The translations under genes and the position numbers were made by a program. Shown here one piece after another: positions 18,625 through 26,703 of a DNA stretch of 64,000 bases (positions within the stretch are counted from its first letter, which is position 1; each line of letters starts with the position of its first letter). The stretch comes from Deltaproteobacteria bacterium SG8_13. GTDB lineage: Bacteria > Desulfobacterota > Desulfobacteria > Desulfobacterales > SG8-13. The notes under the pieces were generated by a model. The model did no database searches and was not told the DNA's origin. It was given only the letters and a program-made list of their open reading frames with translations. Location: positions 1 to 64,000 of the forward strand of contig LJNK01000006.1 of NCBI GenBank assembly GCA_001303025.1, in the 5' to 3' direction.

Positions 18625-20178
18625 ATGGGTGCAGTGGGTGATAAAATCAAGGACCTGAAAGAGCGCGAACAGAGAGTCCTGCAGATGGGGGGCGAAAAAG
18701 CGGTCGCCAAACAGAAAGAAAAAGGGAAGCTGACGGCTCGCCAGCGTCTGGATCAGCTCTTCGATCCGGGGACTTTCCGGGAAATCGATCGATTCGTTCA
18801 GCATCGATGCACGAACTTTGGAATGGAAAAGGTCGATATCCCATCCGACGGGGTAATCACCGGACACGGACTCGTCGAGGGGCGACCGGTGTTCGCTTTT
18901 TCCCAGGATTTTACCTCCCGGGCTGGCAGCCTGGGGGAGATGCATTCCCGAAAAATATGCAAGGTGATGGATCTTGCCCTGAAAGCCGGGGTGCCGTTTG
19001 TCGGCCTGAACGATTCGGGTGGCGCCCGGATCCAGGAGGGCGTGGATGCGCTTTCCGGATACGGACAAATTTTTTACCGGAATTCCGTTGCTTCCGGCGT
19101 GATCCCTCAAATTTCGGCCATCATGGGCCCCACAGCCGGTGGTGCCGTTTACTCTCCGGCGATGACCGATTTTGTTTTCATGGTCAAAAACACCAGCTAC
19201 ATGTTCATCACGGGACCGGAGGTCATCAAAGCGGTAACCGGAGAAGAGATTTCCTTCGAAGATCTGGGCGGGGCCATGACGCACAATGAAAAAAGCGGGG
19301 TCGCCCAGTTTGCCTGTGAAAACGACAAGGAGGCCGTTGGACAGATCCGCCGCCTGCTCTCGTTTCTGCCGGCCAATAACATGGAAGATCCGCCGGTGGT
19401 GACGACCGGCGATAGCCCCAACCGGGCAGACAAGGGGCTGGACAAGATCATACCGGACAACCCGAACCAGTCTTACGACATGAAAGACGTGATTCGCAGC
19501 ATCGTAGACAATGGCGACTTTCTGGAGCCCCACGAGCATTTTGCCCAGAACATGATCGTCTGCTTTGCCCGTCTCAACGGCAGACCCGTAGGCATCATCG
19601 CCAACCAGCCCAGCGTTCTGGCAGGCTGCCTGGATATCGATGCCTCCGATAAGGCTACCCGATTCATCCGTTTCTGCGATGCGTTCAATATTCCGTTGCT
19701 GACCATCGCCGATGTGCCGGGTTATCTTCCCGGCAGCCAGCAGGAGTGGGGCGGCATCATCCGCCATGGGGCAAAGCTGCTGTGGTGTTATTCGGAGGCG
19801 ACCGTGCCCAAGCTACTGTTGATCACCCGCAAGGATTACGGAGGATCGTACCTGGCCATGTGCAGCCGGGACCTTGGGGCGGATATGGCCTTTGCCTGGC
19901 CGACAGCGGAAATCGCGGTCATGGGAGCTGCCGGTGCCGCCAACATTATTCACCGCAAAGAGATCAAAGAAGCTGCAGATTCGGACGCCAAGCGTAAGGA
20001 AAAAATCAAGGAATACGAGGAGCTTTTTTCAAACCCCTACCGGGCGGCAAACCGCGGATATATCGATGCCGTTATCGTCCCGAGCGAGACCCGGATGCGG
20101 CTGATCGAAGCGTTGGAAATCATGTGCAGCAAGCGAGAAATCCGGCCGCCGAAGAAGCACGGCAATATACCGATGTAG
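18625..20178 (+). CDS. acyl-CoA carboxyltransferase (methylmalonyl-CoA carboxyltransferase 12S-like / propionyl-CoA carboxylase beta)
   Basis: A 517-residue crotonase-fold carboxyltransferase. The two oxyanion-hole/acyl-CoA-binding regions show LNDSGGARIQEGVDALSGYG (about residue 130) and GPTAGGAVYSPAMTDF, and the C-terminal half has GYLPGSQQEWGGIIRHGAKL and GAAGAANIIHRKE. The length and motifs fit MmdA, the PccB beta subunit or the 12S subunit of methylmalonyl-CoA:pyruvate transcarboxylase. Downstream lies a 5S-1.3S-like biotin protein, but neither a biotin carboxylase nor a sodium-pumping beta subunit is present. I therefore favour the transcarboxylase role, moving CO2 from methylmalonyl-CoA to pyruvate or the reverse. 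GGAAA precedes the start. Confidence 0.93.
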   Translation: MGAVGDKIKDLKEREQRVLQMGGEKAVAKQKEKGKLTARQRLDQLFDPGTFREIDRFVQHRCTNFGMEKVDIPSDGVITGHGLVEGRPVFAFSQDFTSRAGSLGEMHSRKICKVMDLALKAGVPFVGLNDSGGARIQEGVDALSGYGQIFYRNSVASGVIPQISAIMGPTAGGAVYSPAMTDFVFMVKNTSYMFITGPEVIKAVTGEEISFEDLGGAMTHNEKSGVAQFACENDKEAVGQIRRLLSFLPANNMEDPPVVTTGDSPNRADKGLDKIIPDNPNQSYDMKDVIRSIVDNGDFLEPHEHFAQNMIVCFARLNGRPVGIIANQPSVLAGCLDIDASDKATRFIRFCDAFNIPLLTIADVPGYLPGSQQEWGGIIRHGAKLLWCYSEATVPKLLLITRKDYGGSYLAMCSRDLGADMAFAWPTAEIAVMGAAGAANIIHRKEIKEAADSDAKRKEKIKEYEELFSNPYRAANRGYIDAVIVPSETRMRLIEALEIMCSKREIRPPKKHGNIPM

Positions 20179-20282
20179 CGTTGGGTTTTCCGTTTTGCAG
20201 CGGCGGCAAAAAGGATTCGCATCGATCAATGCGAAACGGAAAACAGTAAACGGCAAGTGACAAACCGATTCACGGAGAATCC

Positions 20283-20504
20283 ATGCAACTCGAGAAAAAG
20301 AAAGCCGCTGCCGTTGCGGCGGTGATGACCTATTTGAAAACCGAAGAGGAGATAGCCCTTGCAGGCGCTGCGGCGACGCAGGCGGCCGCAAAGCCATCGG
20401 CAGCGGTATCCGTTGGCATGTGGGGGCTCAGCGGCCGGCAGGCGATGATGCAGATGCGCAGCATGATGCAGATGAAGAGTTTTCACGGCGCCCGGTTCCG
20501 TTGA
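20283..20504 (+). CDS. small conserved protein of the carboxyltransferase cluster
   Basis: A 73-residue soluble protein starting MQLEKKKAAAVAAVMTYLKT, with an alanine-rich middle and a C-terminal motif WGLSGRQAMMQMRSMMQM. A GGAGAAT site precedes the ATG. Similar small proteins, ending in a G-x-SGRQ-x-MM-x-MR pattern, are recalled beside acyl-CoA carboxyltransferase genes, where they hold the place of the OadG/gamma subunit of decarboxylases, but this one lacks the membrane helix of OadG. It may be an assembly or linker factor for the 12S and biotin subunits; that is inference. It lies 104 bases after the 12S gene and 65 before the biotin protein. Confidence 0.75.
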   Translation: MQLEKKKAAAVAAVMTYLKTEEEIALAGAAATQAAAKPSAAVSVGMWGLSGRQAMMQMRSMMQMKSFHGARFR

Positions 20505-20569
20505 CGGAGGATGGTCAACAATCTCAAATAAACGCCGGTTCCATAACGATACAAGAGGAGACCCGTAAG

Positions 20570-22597
20570 ATGAGCGATCACAATCAACTCAAGATGGCGA
20601 AATTACACTACGAGCCTGACCGGCCCAAAGCGGAGAACCCGGTCAAAGTGGAAGACCTGACCCTTCGCGACGGTCACCAATCTTTGTTTGCCACCCGCGG
20701 GCGGACCGAGGACATGATACCGGTTGCGGAAATGATGGATGAGGTCGGTTTCTGGGCCGTGGAAACCTGGGGCGGTGCCACCTTCGACACCATGCATCGC
20801 TTCCTGAACGAAGATCCCTGGGAACGCATTCGCACACTGAAGCGATATTTCAAGAAAACGCCTTTTTCCATGCTGCTGCGCGCCCAGAATCTGGTGGGCT
20901 ACCGCAACTATGCCGACGATGTGGCCAAGGCATTTGTAGAGCGTGCCTGCGAAAACGGGATGGACATTTTTCGAACCTTTGACGCGCTCAACGACTACCG
21001 CAATTTCGAAACTGTCGTGCCGGTGATCAAGCAGTTCGGCATGCATTTTCAGGGATGTATCTGTTATTCCCTCACCGAGCCGCGGATGGGCGGGGACGTT
21101 TACAACCTGGATTATTACGTGAACAAGGCCAAGGACCTGGATGCGATGGGTGCGGACAGCATCTGTATCAAAGACATGGCCGGGCTGATTGCCCCATACG
21201 ATGTCTATGAGATCGTCAAGGCGATGAAAGCCACCGTCAAACCGCCGATCCACCTGCACAGCCACTTCACCTCCGGCATGTCATCTATGTCACACCTGAA
21301 AGCTATCGAGGCCGGGGTGGACATCATCGACACCTGCATGACCCCGTATGCCTTCCGCACCTCGCATGCCGCCATCGAGCCGCTGGTCATGGCGCTTCTG
21401 GGCACCAACCGGGATACCGGTTTCGACATCAAGCTGCTGGCCAAAATCAACGATGTGCTGGAAAAAGAGGTGCTGCCCAAGTACAAGCACCTGCTGGACG
21501 ATACCAAGGTGTCGATCATCGACATCAACGTGCTGCTGCACCAGACACCGGGCGGTATGCTCTCGAACCTGGTCAACCAGCTGCGGCAGATGGATGCTCT
21601 GGACCGCATCGACGACGTTTATCGCGAACTGCCGAGGGTCCGCAAGGAACTGGGACAGATTCCGCTGGTCACACCCACCAGCCAGATCGTCGGTATCCAG
21701 ACCGTCAACAATGTGCTGTTCGACACCAAAGACGAACGCTACAAGATGATCACCGACCAGGTCAAAGACCTCTGTTACGGGCTGTACGGCAAAACCGCCG
21801 TGCCCATTGATCCGGAAGTTCAAAAGAAAGCCCTGAAAGGCTACGCGCGCGGGGAAGAGCCGATCACCTGCCGCCCGGCCCAGGTTCTCGAAGCCGAGCT
21901 GGACAAGGCCAAGGAAGAGACCGAGGGGTTGGCGGTAGATCTCGACGATGTGTTGATCTATGCGCTGTATCCGGTGACCGGAAAGAAATTCTTGAAATGG
22001 AAATACGGCAAGGAAGAGCCTCCGAAGGAGGTCATGCCCAGAAGCCTGGAGGATGCCCGCAAAGAAGAGGCGCTGGTCAAAAAAGCACGGGCCGGTCAGG
22101 TGATCGAAAAGGATCAAGTGGACAAAGTCCCGGCGAAAAGCGAAAACGTGCGCACGTTCAACGTGTTCGTGGGCAGCGATTACTTCGAGGTCGGCGTGGA
22201 CGAAGTCGGCGGGTCACCGGTTCTCAGCTACCTCCAGCAAATGCCCGCGCCTGCTCCCGGTGCGGCAATGCCGGTGATGCCGGCCGCGCCTGCGTCTGCA
22301 CCGGCAGCGGCAGCTCCTGCACCGGCGCCCGAACCGGCCAAGGCAGCACCGCCCGCTCCTGCACCGGCGGCTGCAGCCGTTGAAGGAACGCCGCTTACCG
22401 CCCCCATGCCGGGCATGATTGTCAACTATCTGAAAAAGGAAGGCGATTCGGTAAACGAGGGCGAGACCGTTGTTATCCTGGAGGCGATGAAAATGGAAAA
22501 TGCCCTGCCAGCGCCGGCCAGCGGCACGGTCAAGGCCATCAATTTTGCCAGTGGGGATTCGGTGCAGAAAAACGACGTCCTTGCGGTCATCGGCTGA
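20570..22597 (+). CDS. transcarboxylase 5S-1.3S fusion / oxaloacetate decarboxylase alpha-type biotin protein
   Basis: A 675-residue protein. The N-terminal TIM-barrel carboxyltransferase acts on pyruvate/oxaloacetate, with metal and substrate motifs DLTLRDGHQSLFATR (about residue 28), ETWGGATFD, the carbamylated lysine in CIKDMAG and the HLHSHFTSG metal histidines. A helical PycA-type domain follows, then a long Ala/Pro linker (about residues 550-600). The C-terminal biotinyl domain carries the acceptor lysine in EAMKMEN. This matches OadA or the 5S and 1.3S subunits of methylmalonyl-CoA:pyruvate transcarboxylase joined in one chain. The start at 20570 follows AGAGGAG. With the 12S gene upstream it forms a complete predicted transcarboxylase. 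Confidence 0.92.
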   Translation: MSDHNQLKMAKLHYEPDRPKAENPVKVEDLTLRDGHQSLFATRGRTEDMIPVAEMMDEVGFWAVETWGGATFDTMHRFLNEDPWERIRTLKRYFKKTPFSMLLRAQNLVGYRNYADDVAKAFVERACENGMDIFRTFDALNDYRNFETVVPVIKQFGMHFQGCICYSLTEPRMGGDVYNLDYYVNKAKDLDAMGADSICIKDMAGLIAPYDVYEIVKAMKATVKPPIHLHSHFTSGMSSMSHLKAIEAGVDIIDTCMTPYAFRTSHAAIEPLVMALLGTNRDTGFDIKLLAKINDVLEKEVLPKYKHLLDDTKVSIIDINVLLHQTPGGMLSNLVNQLRQMDALDRIDDVYRELPRVRKELGQIPLVTPTSQIVGIQTVNNVLFDTKDERYKMITDQVKDLCYGLYGKTAVPIDPEVQKKALKGYARGEEPITCRPAQVLEAELDKAKEETEGLAVDLDDVLIYALYPVTGKKFLKWKYGKEEPPKEVMPRSLEDARKEEALVKKARAGQVIEKDQVDKVPAKSENVRTFNVFVGSDYFEVGVDEVGGSPVLSYLQQMPAPAPGAAMPVMPAAPASAPAAAAPAPAPEPAKAAPPAPAPAAAAVEGTPLTAPMPGMIVNYLKKEGDSVNEGETVVILEAMKMENALPAPASGTVKAINFASGDSVQKNDVLAVIG

Positions 22598-22646
22598 ATA
22601 TTTGCTTCAGGAGCGGCCCTTTTGCGCCATTTCGGCGTCAAACCTG

Positions 22647-22693
22647 GAAATTGCCGGTGCGGCACACGAAGGAGTGTGGTTCCGCGCAATTTC
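22647..22693 (+). other. long bulged hairpin just downstream of the biotin protein gene
   Basis: GAAATTGC (22647-22654) pairs with GCAATTTC (22686-22693). Inside it GCGG pairs with CCGC and CACAC with GTGTG around a GAAGGA loop, for 17 base pairs with two small bulges. No T-run follows, so it is more like an mRNA 3'-end protector or processing hairpin than an intrinsic terminator. It lies 50 bases after the stop codon. Confidence 0.5.
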
Positions 22694-22932
22694 TCGTTTG
22701 CCCTGGCCTGACGGAAAAATTATCGCTTTGAAGCAAAAAATTCCGGCGGAGCCGTTTCATGGGCTGCGGTGTAGCCCAGCGAAAAACTATCCGGCCCGTG
22801 GCCGGGGATCTGCCAGTTGATCCGCGATGTGGGAAAAAGGACAACTTCCCGACATAGATCCAGAACACAGATCGGCTGCCAAGAGCGGATGATAGACAAA
22901 AAATAGGCAAGCAGTATGTTGGTTTTCGCACC

Positions 22933-22989
22933 AAGAGCACGGTGCACGGGGTGGCAACAGGCCCGATGCTCTGTGCTCTTGTTTTTTTT
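22933..22989 (+). terminator. rho-independent terminator between the transcarboxylase operon and sucC
   Basis: Arms at 22933-22946 and 22967-22980 pair at 12 of 14 positions, including an uninterrupted AAGAGCAC/GTGCTCTT base, with a 20-base loop. G followed by eight T residues comes directly after. This would separate the methylmalonyl-CoA operon from sucCD. Confidence 0.7.
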
Positions 22990-23059
22990 AAAGTCCCATA
23001 CCTGTTGAATGACGAAAGGCTATGGGGCCCGGCTGGCAGAAATCATTTCGGGGGGGATC

Positions 23060-24223
23060 ATGAAGATTCACGAATATCAGGCCAAGGAGTTGTTCGGAAA
23101 GTACAATGTGCCGGTACCGGCAGGTGGCGTTGCGTTTTCACCCGAGGAAGCCAGAACCATCGCAGACCAACTGGGCGCATTTCCGGTTGTGGTGAAAGCG
23201 CAGATTCATGCCGGTGGCCGGGGGAAGGGCGGGGGTGTCAAACTGGCCCATTCACTGGAGGAAGTCGGCACCATCGCCGGCAGCATCCTCGGCATGACGC
23301 TGATTACACATCAGACCGGCCCCGAAGGGCGGCTGGTGCAGAAGGTTCTGGTGGAGCAGGGTCTGAACATCCATAAAGAACTTTATCTGAGCATTTTACC
23401 GGATCGATCCACGGCCAAGATCGTCATCATGGCCAGTGAAGCCGGCGGGATGGATATCGAGGAGGTGGCGGAGAAAACCCCGGAGAAGATCATCCGGGTT
23501 TATATCGACCCGCTCACCGGCATCCATCCCTTTCACTGCCGGGAGGTGGCATTCAGGTTGAATCTGCCGGCGGCCGCAATGAAGGTGTTGACGGCAATGC
23601 TCAACAATCTCTATCGGATGTTGTTGGAAACCGACGCTTCACTGGTGGAAATCAATCCGCTGGTGCTCACCGCCGAAGAGACCGTCATTGCCCTGGATGC
23701 CAAGGTGAATTTTGATGACAACGCTCTCTTTCGTCATAAGCAGCTTCTCGAATACCGCGATCTGGACGAAGAGGATCCATTAGAGATCGAAGCCTCGAAA
23801 TACAATCTGAACTACATCAACCTGGACGGCAATGTCGGCAACATGGTCAACGGAGCCGGTCTGGCCATGGCAACCATGGACATCATCAAACTGGCCGGGG
23901 CAGAACCGGCAAACTTCCTGGACGTCGGCGGCGGTGCCAGCGCGGAAATGGTGGAAAACGGTTTTCGAATCATTCTCAGCGATAAAAACGTCAAGGGGAT
24001 CTTGATCAATATTTTCGGTGGTATTCTGCGCTGCGACGTGCTCGCCCAGGGAGTGGTGGAAGCGGCGAAAAAGACCAATATCAGTGTGCCGGTTGTGGTG
24101 CGGATGGAAGGCACCAACGTTGAGGAAGGCCGCCGGATCCTGGCAGAATCGGGCCTTCAGTTGATTACGGCGGTGGATTTGAAGGATGCGGCCGGGAAGG
24201 TTGCCGAGATCGTCAAAAACTGA
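23060..24223 (+). CDS. sucC: succinyl-CoA synthetase (ADP-forming) beta subunit
   Basis: A 387-residue ATP-grasp subunit of succinate-CoA ligase. It begins with the family hallmark [20 protein letters not shown], has the nucleotide-binding [16 protein letters not shown] (about residue 46), and VEINPLVL and [11 protein letters not shown] metal-binding segments. The C-terminal CoA-ligase part shows FLDVGGGA and [15 protein letters not shown]. The start at 23060 is preceded by a GGGGGGA tract, and the longer upstream frame lacks family similarity. With sucD it makes succinate and ATP/GTP from succinyl-CoA, the next step after the mutase. Confidence 0.96.
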   Translation: MKIHEYQAKELFGKYNVPVPAGGVAFSPEEARTIADQLGAFPVVVKAQIHAGGRGKGGGVKLAHSLEEVGTIAGSILGMTLITHQTGPEGRLVQKVLVEQGLNIHKELYLSILPDRSTAKIVIMASEAGGMDIEEVAEKTPEKIIRVYIDPLTGIHPFHCREVAFRLNLPAAAMKVLTAMLNNLYRMLLETDASLVEINPLVLTAEETVIALDAKVNFDDNALFRHKQLLEYRDLDEEDPLEIEASKYNLNYINLDGNVGNMVNGAGLAMATMDIIKLAGAEPANFLDVGGGASAEMVENGFRIILSDKNVKGILINIFGGILRCDVLAQGVVEAAKKTNISVPVVVRMEGTNVEEGRRILAESGLQLITAVDLKDAAGKVAEIVKN

Positions 24224-24340
24224 GCACGGCTGCCCGACCGGCTCAAGAGGCAAGCCGGCGCACACCAGGTGCGGGCGGGCCCCGGATTGCAGACAGTGTG
24301 CAGACGAACTCACCGCTGATCGAAACATAAGAGAGGGAAC

Positions 24341-25213
24341 ATGAGCATTTTCGTCAAAAAGGATACCCGTGTTCTGGTTCAAGGCATTACGGGCCGCGAG
24401 GGGATGTTTCACACCCGGCAATGCATCGACTATGGCACCCGGGTGGTGGCAGGAGTAACACCGGGGAAAGGTGGCCAGAAAATGGATGAGGTCCCGGTGT
24501 TCAACACGGTCGCAGAGGCCGTGGAAAAAACCGGTGCGGACTGCAGCCTGATATTCGTGCCACCTGCCTTTGCCGCCGATGCCGTCATGGAAGCCGTCGA
24601 TGCCGGTGTTTCTCTCGTCGTGACGATTACCGAAGGGATTCCCGTGCTGGACATGATGAAGGTGAAAAACTACATGCTGGGCAAACCGTCCCGGTTGATT
24701 GGTCCGAACTGCCCGGGAATCATTACGCCCGGCGAGTGTAAAGTCGGCATTATGCCGGGACCGATCCACAAACCGGGAGGACCGATCGGGGTGGTATCGC
24801 GAAGTGGAACCCTCACTTACGAAGTGGTTCATCAGCTGACGCTCGAAGGCATCGGGCAAACCACCTGCCTGGGAATCGGCGGAGACCCGGTGGGCGGAAC
24901 GAATTTTATCGATTGCCTCGAGGCCTTCGAGAAGGATCCGGACACCAGAGGGGTTGTAATGGTGGGGGAAATTGGCGGCAGCGCTGAAGAGGACGCTGCG
25001 GCGTATATCACCCGAAACGTCAGCAAGCCGGTTGTGGGCTTCATCGCGGGGTTGACGGCCCCTCCGGGAAGGCGCATGGGGCATGCCGGGGCGATCATCA
25101 GCGGCAAGAGCGGAACGGCCCAAAGTAAAATCGCCGTCATGAAGGAAAGCGGCATTCATGTCTGCGAAGATCTCGGAACGTTCGGCAAGCTGTGTGCAGA
25201 GGTCTTTGCTTAG
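24341..25213 (+). CDS. sucD: succinyl-CoA synthetase alpha subunit
   Basis: A 290-residue alpha subunit. The N-terminal CoA-binding Rossmann domain has [15 protein letters not shown] (about residue 14) and GVTPGKGGQ. The active-site phosphohistidine is in [13 protein letters not shown] (about residue 247), the usual place for this family. [14 protein letters not shown] at the N-terminus supports the ATG at 24341, which follows AGAGAGGG. It lies 117 bases after sucC. Together they perform substrate-level phosphorylation in the propionate/succinate branch or complete the TCA cycle. Confidence 0.96.
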   Translation: MSIFVKKDTRVLVQGITGREGMFHTRQCIDYGTRVVAGVTPGKGGQKMDEVPVFNTVAEAVEKTGADCSLIFVPPAFAADAVMEAVDAGVSLVVTITEGIPVLDMMKVKNYMLGKPSRLIGPNCPGIITPGECKVGIMPGPIHKPGGPIGVVSRSGTLTYEVVHQLTLEGIGQTTCLGIGGDPVGGTNFIDCLEAFEKDPDTRGVVMVGEIGGSAEEDAAAYITRNVSKPVVGFIAGLTAPPGRRMGHAGAIISGKSGTAQSKIAVMKESGIHVCEDLGTFGKLCAEVFA

Positions 25214-25323
25214 AACCGGGTGTGGCATGGCAGAAAACAGTGTGCGTTGCACCAGGTGCCGGCGTCTGGTGCATCGGCGGACGAGTTGCCGGCAGTGCAG
25301 ATGCAGGGCGCGATAGGTTTTTT

Positions 25324-25680
25324 ATGCACGAAATGGGCATTGCCATGCAGATCGCGGAAATTGCTGTTGCTTCGATCCCTGAAGAGCTGCAGCACTCCCG
25401 GGTGAAGCGGGTGAATTTGAAGGTCGGCAAGCTGTCTGCCGTGGTAACGGACAGTTTGCGTTTCTGCTTTGAAGTGGTCACCCGGGAAACGCCGCTGGAA
25501 GGTGCGGTACTGGCGGTTGAGGAAATCCCGGTTACCGCCCGCTGCAAAGATTGCCGACACGAGTGGACGATCGACAGTCCCGTTTTCTCCTGCAGCCGGT
25601 GCAGCAGTGGTGCCGTCGAATTGCTGTCGGGGCGGGAATTGGACATCGAATCGATCGAAATCGCAGAAGAAGACGGCTGA
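25324..25680 (+). CDS. hypA: HypA hydrogenase nickel-incorporation protein
   Basis: A 118-residue metallochaperone. The N-terminal MHEMGIAMQI supplies the Met-His-Glu nickel site, and the zinc site is formed by CKDC and CSRC (residues about 74-95). HypA works with HypB to insert Ni into NiFe hydrogenase or, in some organisms, urease. The start was set at the ATG of MHE at 25324, since nickel binding needs that N-terminus; an upstream in-frame extension has no family match. hypB follows after 93 bases. No hydrogenase or other hyp genes are in the window, so the client enzyme is elsewhere. Confidence 0.93.
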   Translation: MHEMGIAMQIAEIAVASIPEELQHSRVKRVNLKVGKLSAVVTDSLRFCFEVVTRETPLEGAVLAVEEIPVTARCKDCRHEWTIDSPVFSCSRCSSGAVELLSGRELDIESIEIAEEDG

Positions 25681-25773
25681 AATTTCTCAACCACGCAAGA
25701 GGCGCAAAGGGGATATCTCCGTCACGCGATATCGGTGCTGCAATGCGTGCAGGCAAGCGTGCGGGGACAACCA

Positions 25774-26601
25774 ATGACGGGCAGGCACGAAAATATGTCG
25801 GAGTTGTTTGATTTTTCGTTTTTACATCGGCCGCATCACGAGCGATCTCATCACGACCATCCGGGCAGCGACCCCCGGCGGCATCACGATCCTCAACCAG
25901 CCGGCGGCAACAATACTGGCGGAAAGGGCTCGCGGGAAATTCAGGTTGCCCGGCGGGTGCTGGACGCCAATGAAGAAATGGCCCGCCGAAACCGTCAGAT
26001 CTTCAGCGACCACGGAATTTTCGTACTCAACATGATGAGCAGCCCGGGATCCGGCAAGACCACTACCCTCGAAAAAACGTTGGTTCGCCTCATGCCGGAG
26101 ATCCGAACCGCGGTGATCGTCGGCGACATCTGCACCACCCACGATGCCGATCGACTTGCCGGAAGCGGCGCCCCTGTCGTGCAGGTAAACACGGACGCTT
26201 TTGGCGGGGACTGTCATTTGAGCGCACAAATGATCGAAAAGGCTGCTGCCGGTATCCACCTGAACTCGCTGGATCTGCTCATCGTGGAAAACATCGGGAA
26301 CCTGGTTTGCCCTGCGGAATTCGACATCGGCGAAGATGCGCGGGTGGTGGTGCTGAGCGTAACGGAAGGTGAAGACAAACCGGCAAAATATCCGCTGATG
26401 TTTCGTGAGTGCGACGCTGCCCTGCTCAACAAGATCGATCTGCTTCCCTATCTGGACTATGATCGACAGGCGGCAGTCGATTTCATACATCAGGTTCATC
26501 CAGGCATGCCGGTGTTCGAAATTTCGGCCAAGACCGAGGAGGGTCTCGATGCCTGGATCGAGTGGCTGACTGCCGCGATCCGGAGAAAACGAAGCGGGTG
26601 A
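25774..26601 (+). CDS. hypB: HypB GTPase, hydrogenase nickel incorporation
   Basis: A 275-residue SIMIBI-class GTPase. A histidine-rich stretch HRPHHERSHHDHP near residue 20 is a nickel-storage segment as in many HypB proteins. The GTPase has Walker A SSPGSGKTTTLEK, switch residues GDICTTHDADRL, the metal-site Cys in GGDCHLSAQM, ENIGNLVCP, and NKIDLLPY base recognition. ATG 25774 has GGGGA eight bases upstream and was preferred; ATG 25795 and a GTG at 25735 are alternatives. It pairs with hypA. Confidence 0.92.
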   Translation: MTGRHENMSELFDFSFLHRPHHERSHHDHPGSDPRRHHDPQPAGGNNTGGKGSREIQVARRVLDANEEMARRNRQIFSDHGIFVLNMMSSPGSGKTTTLEKTLVRLMPEIRTAVIVGDICTTHDADRLAGSGAPVVQVNTDAFGGDCHLSAQMIEKAAAGIHLNSLDLLIVENIGNLVCPAEFDIGEDARVVVLSVTEGEDKPAKYPLMFRECDAALLNKIDLLPYLDYDRQAAVDFIHQVHPGMPVFEISAKTEEGLDAWIEWLTAAIRRKRSG

Positions 26602-26703
26602 GCTTTGCGGGAGGGCGGCGGGTCCGGTGCGTCTCGCTGCAAAGCAGCAGCGGCTGGTATTGAGCAAAGTGTTCCGAACTCACACAGATGACGTGATGGG
26701 AGC

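Larger units (their letters stand above)
22598..23059. other. intergenic region between the transcarboxylase and sucC
   Basis: This 462-base stretch holds no convincing gene. It contains a long hairpin at 22647-22693 and a hairpin with T-run at 22933-22989. The rest has no recognised element. Confidence 0.6.

Noticed and set aside
17785-19767. 660-codon minus-strand open frame
   Set aside because: It is antisense to MeaB and the carboxyltransferase; only those genes show catalytic motifs and ribosome binding sites.
25686-25712. Short CCACGCAAGAGGCGCAAAGG-like sequence between hypA and hypB
   Set aside because: It resembles dispersed short sequences seen in some environmental genomes, but only one copy was noticed here, so no repeat can be claimed.
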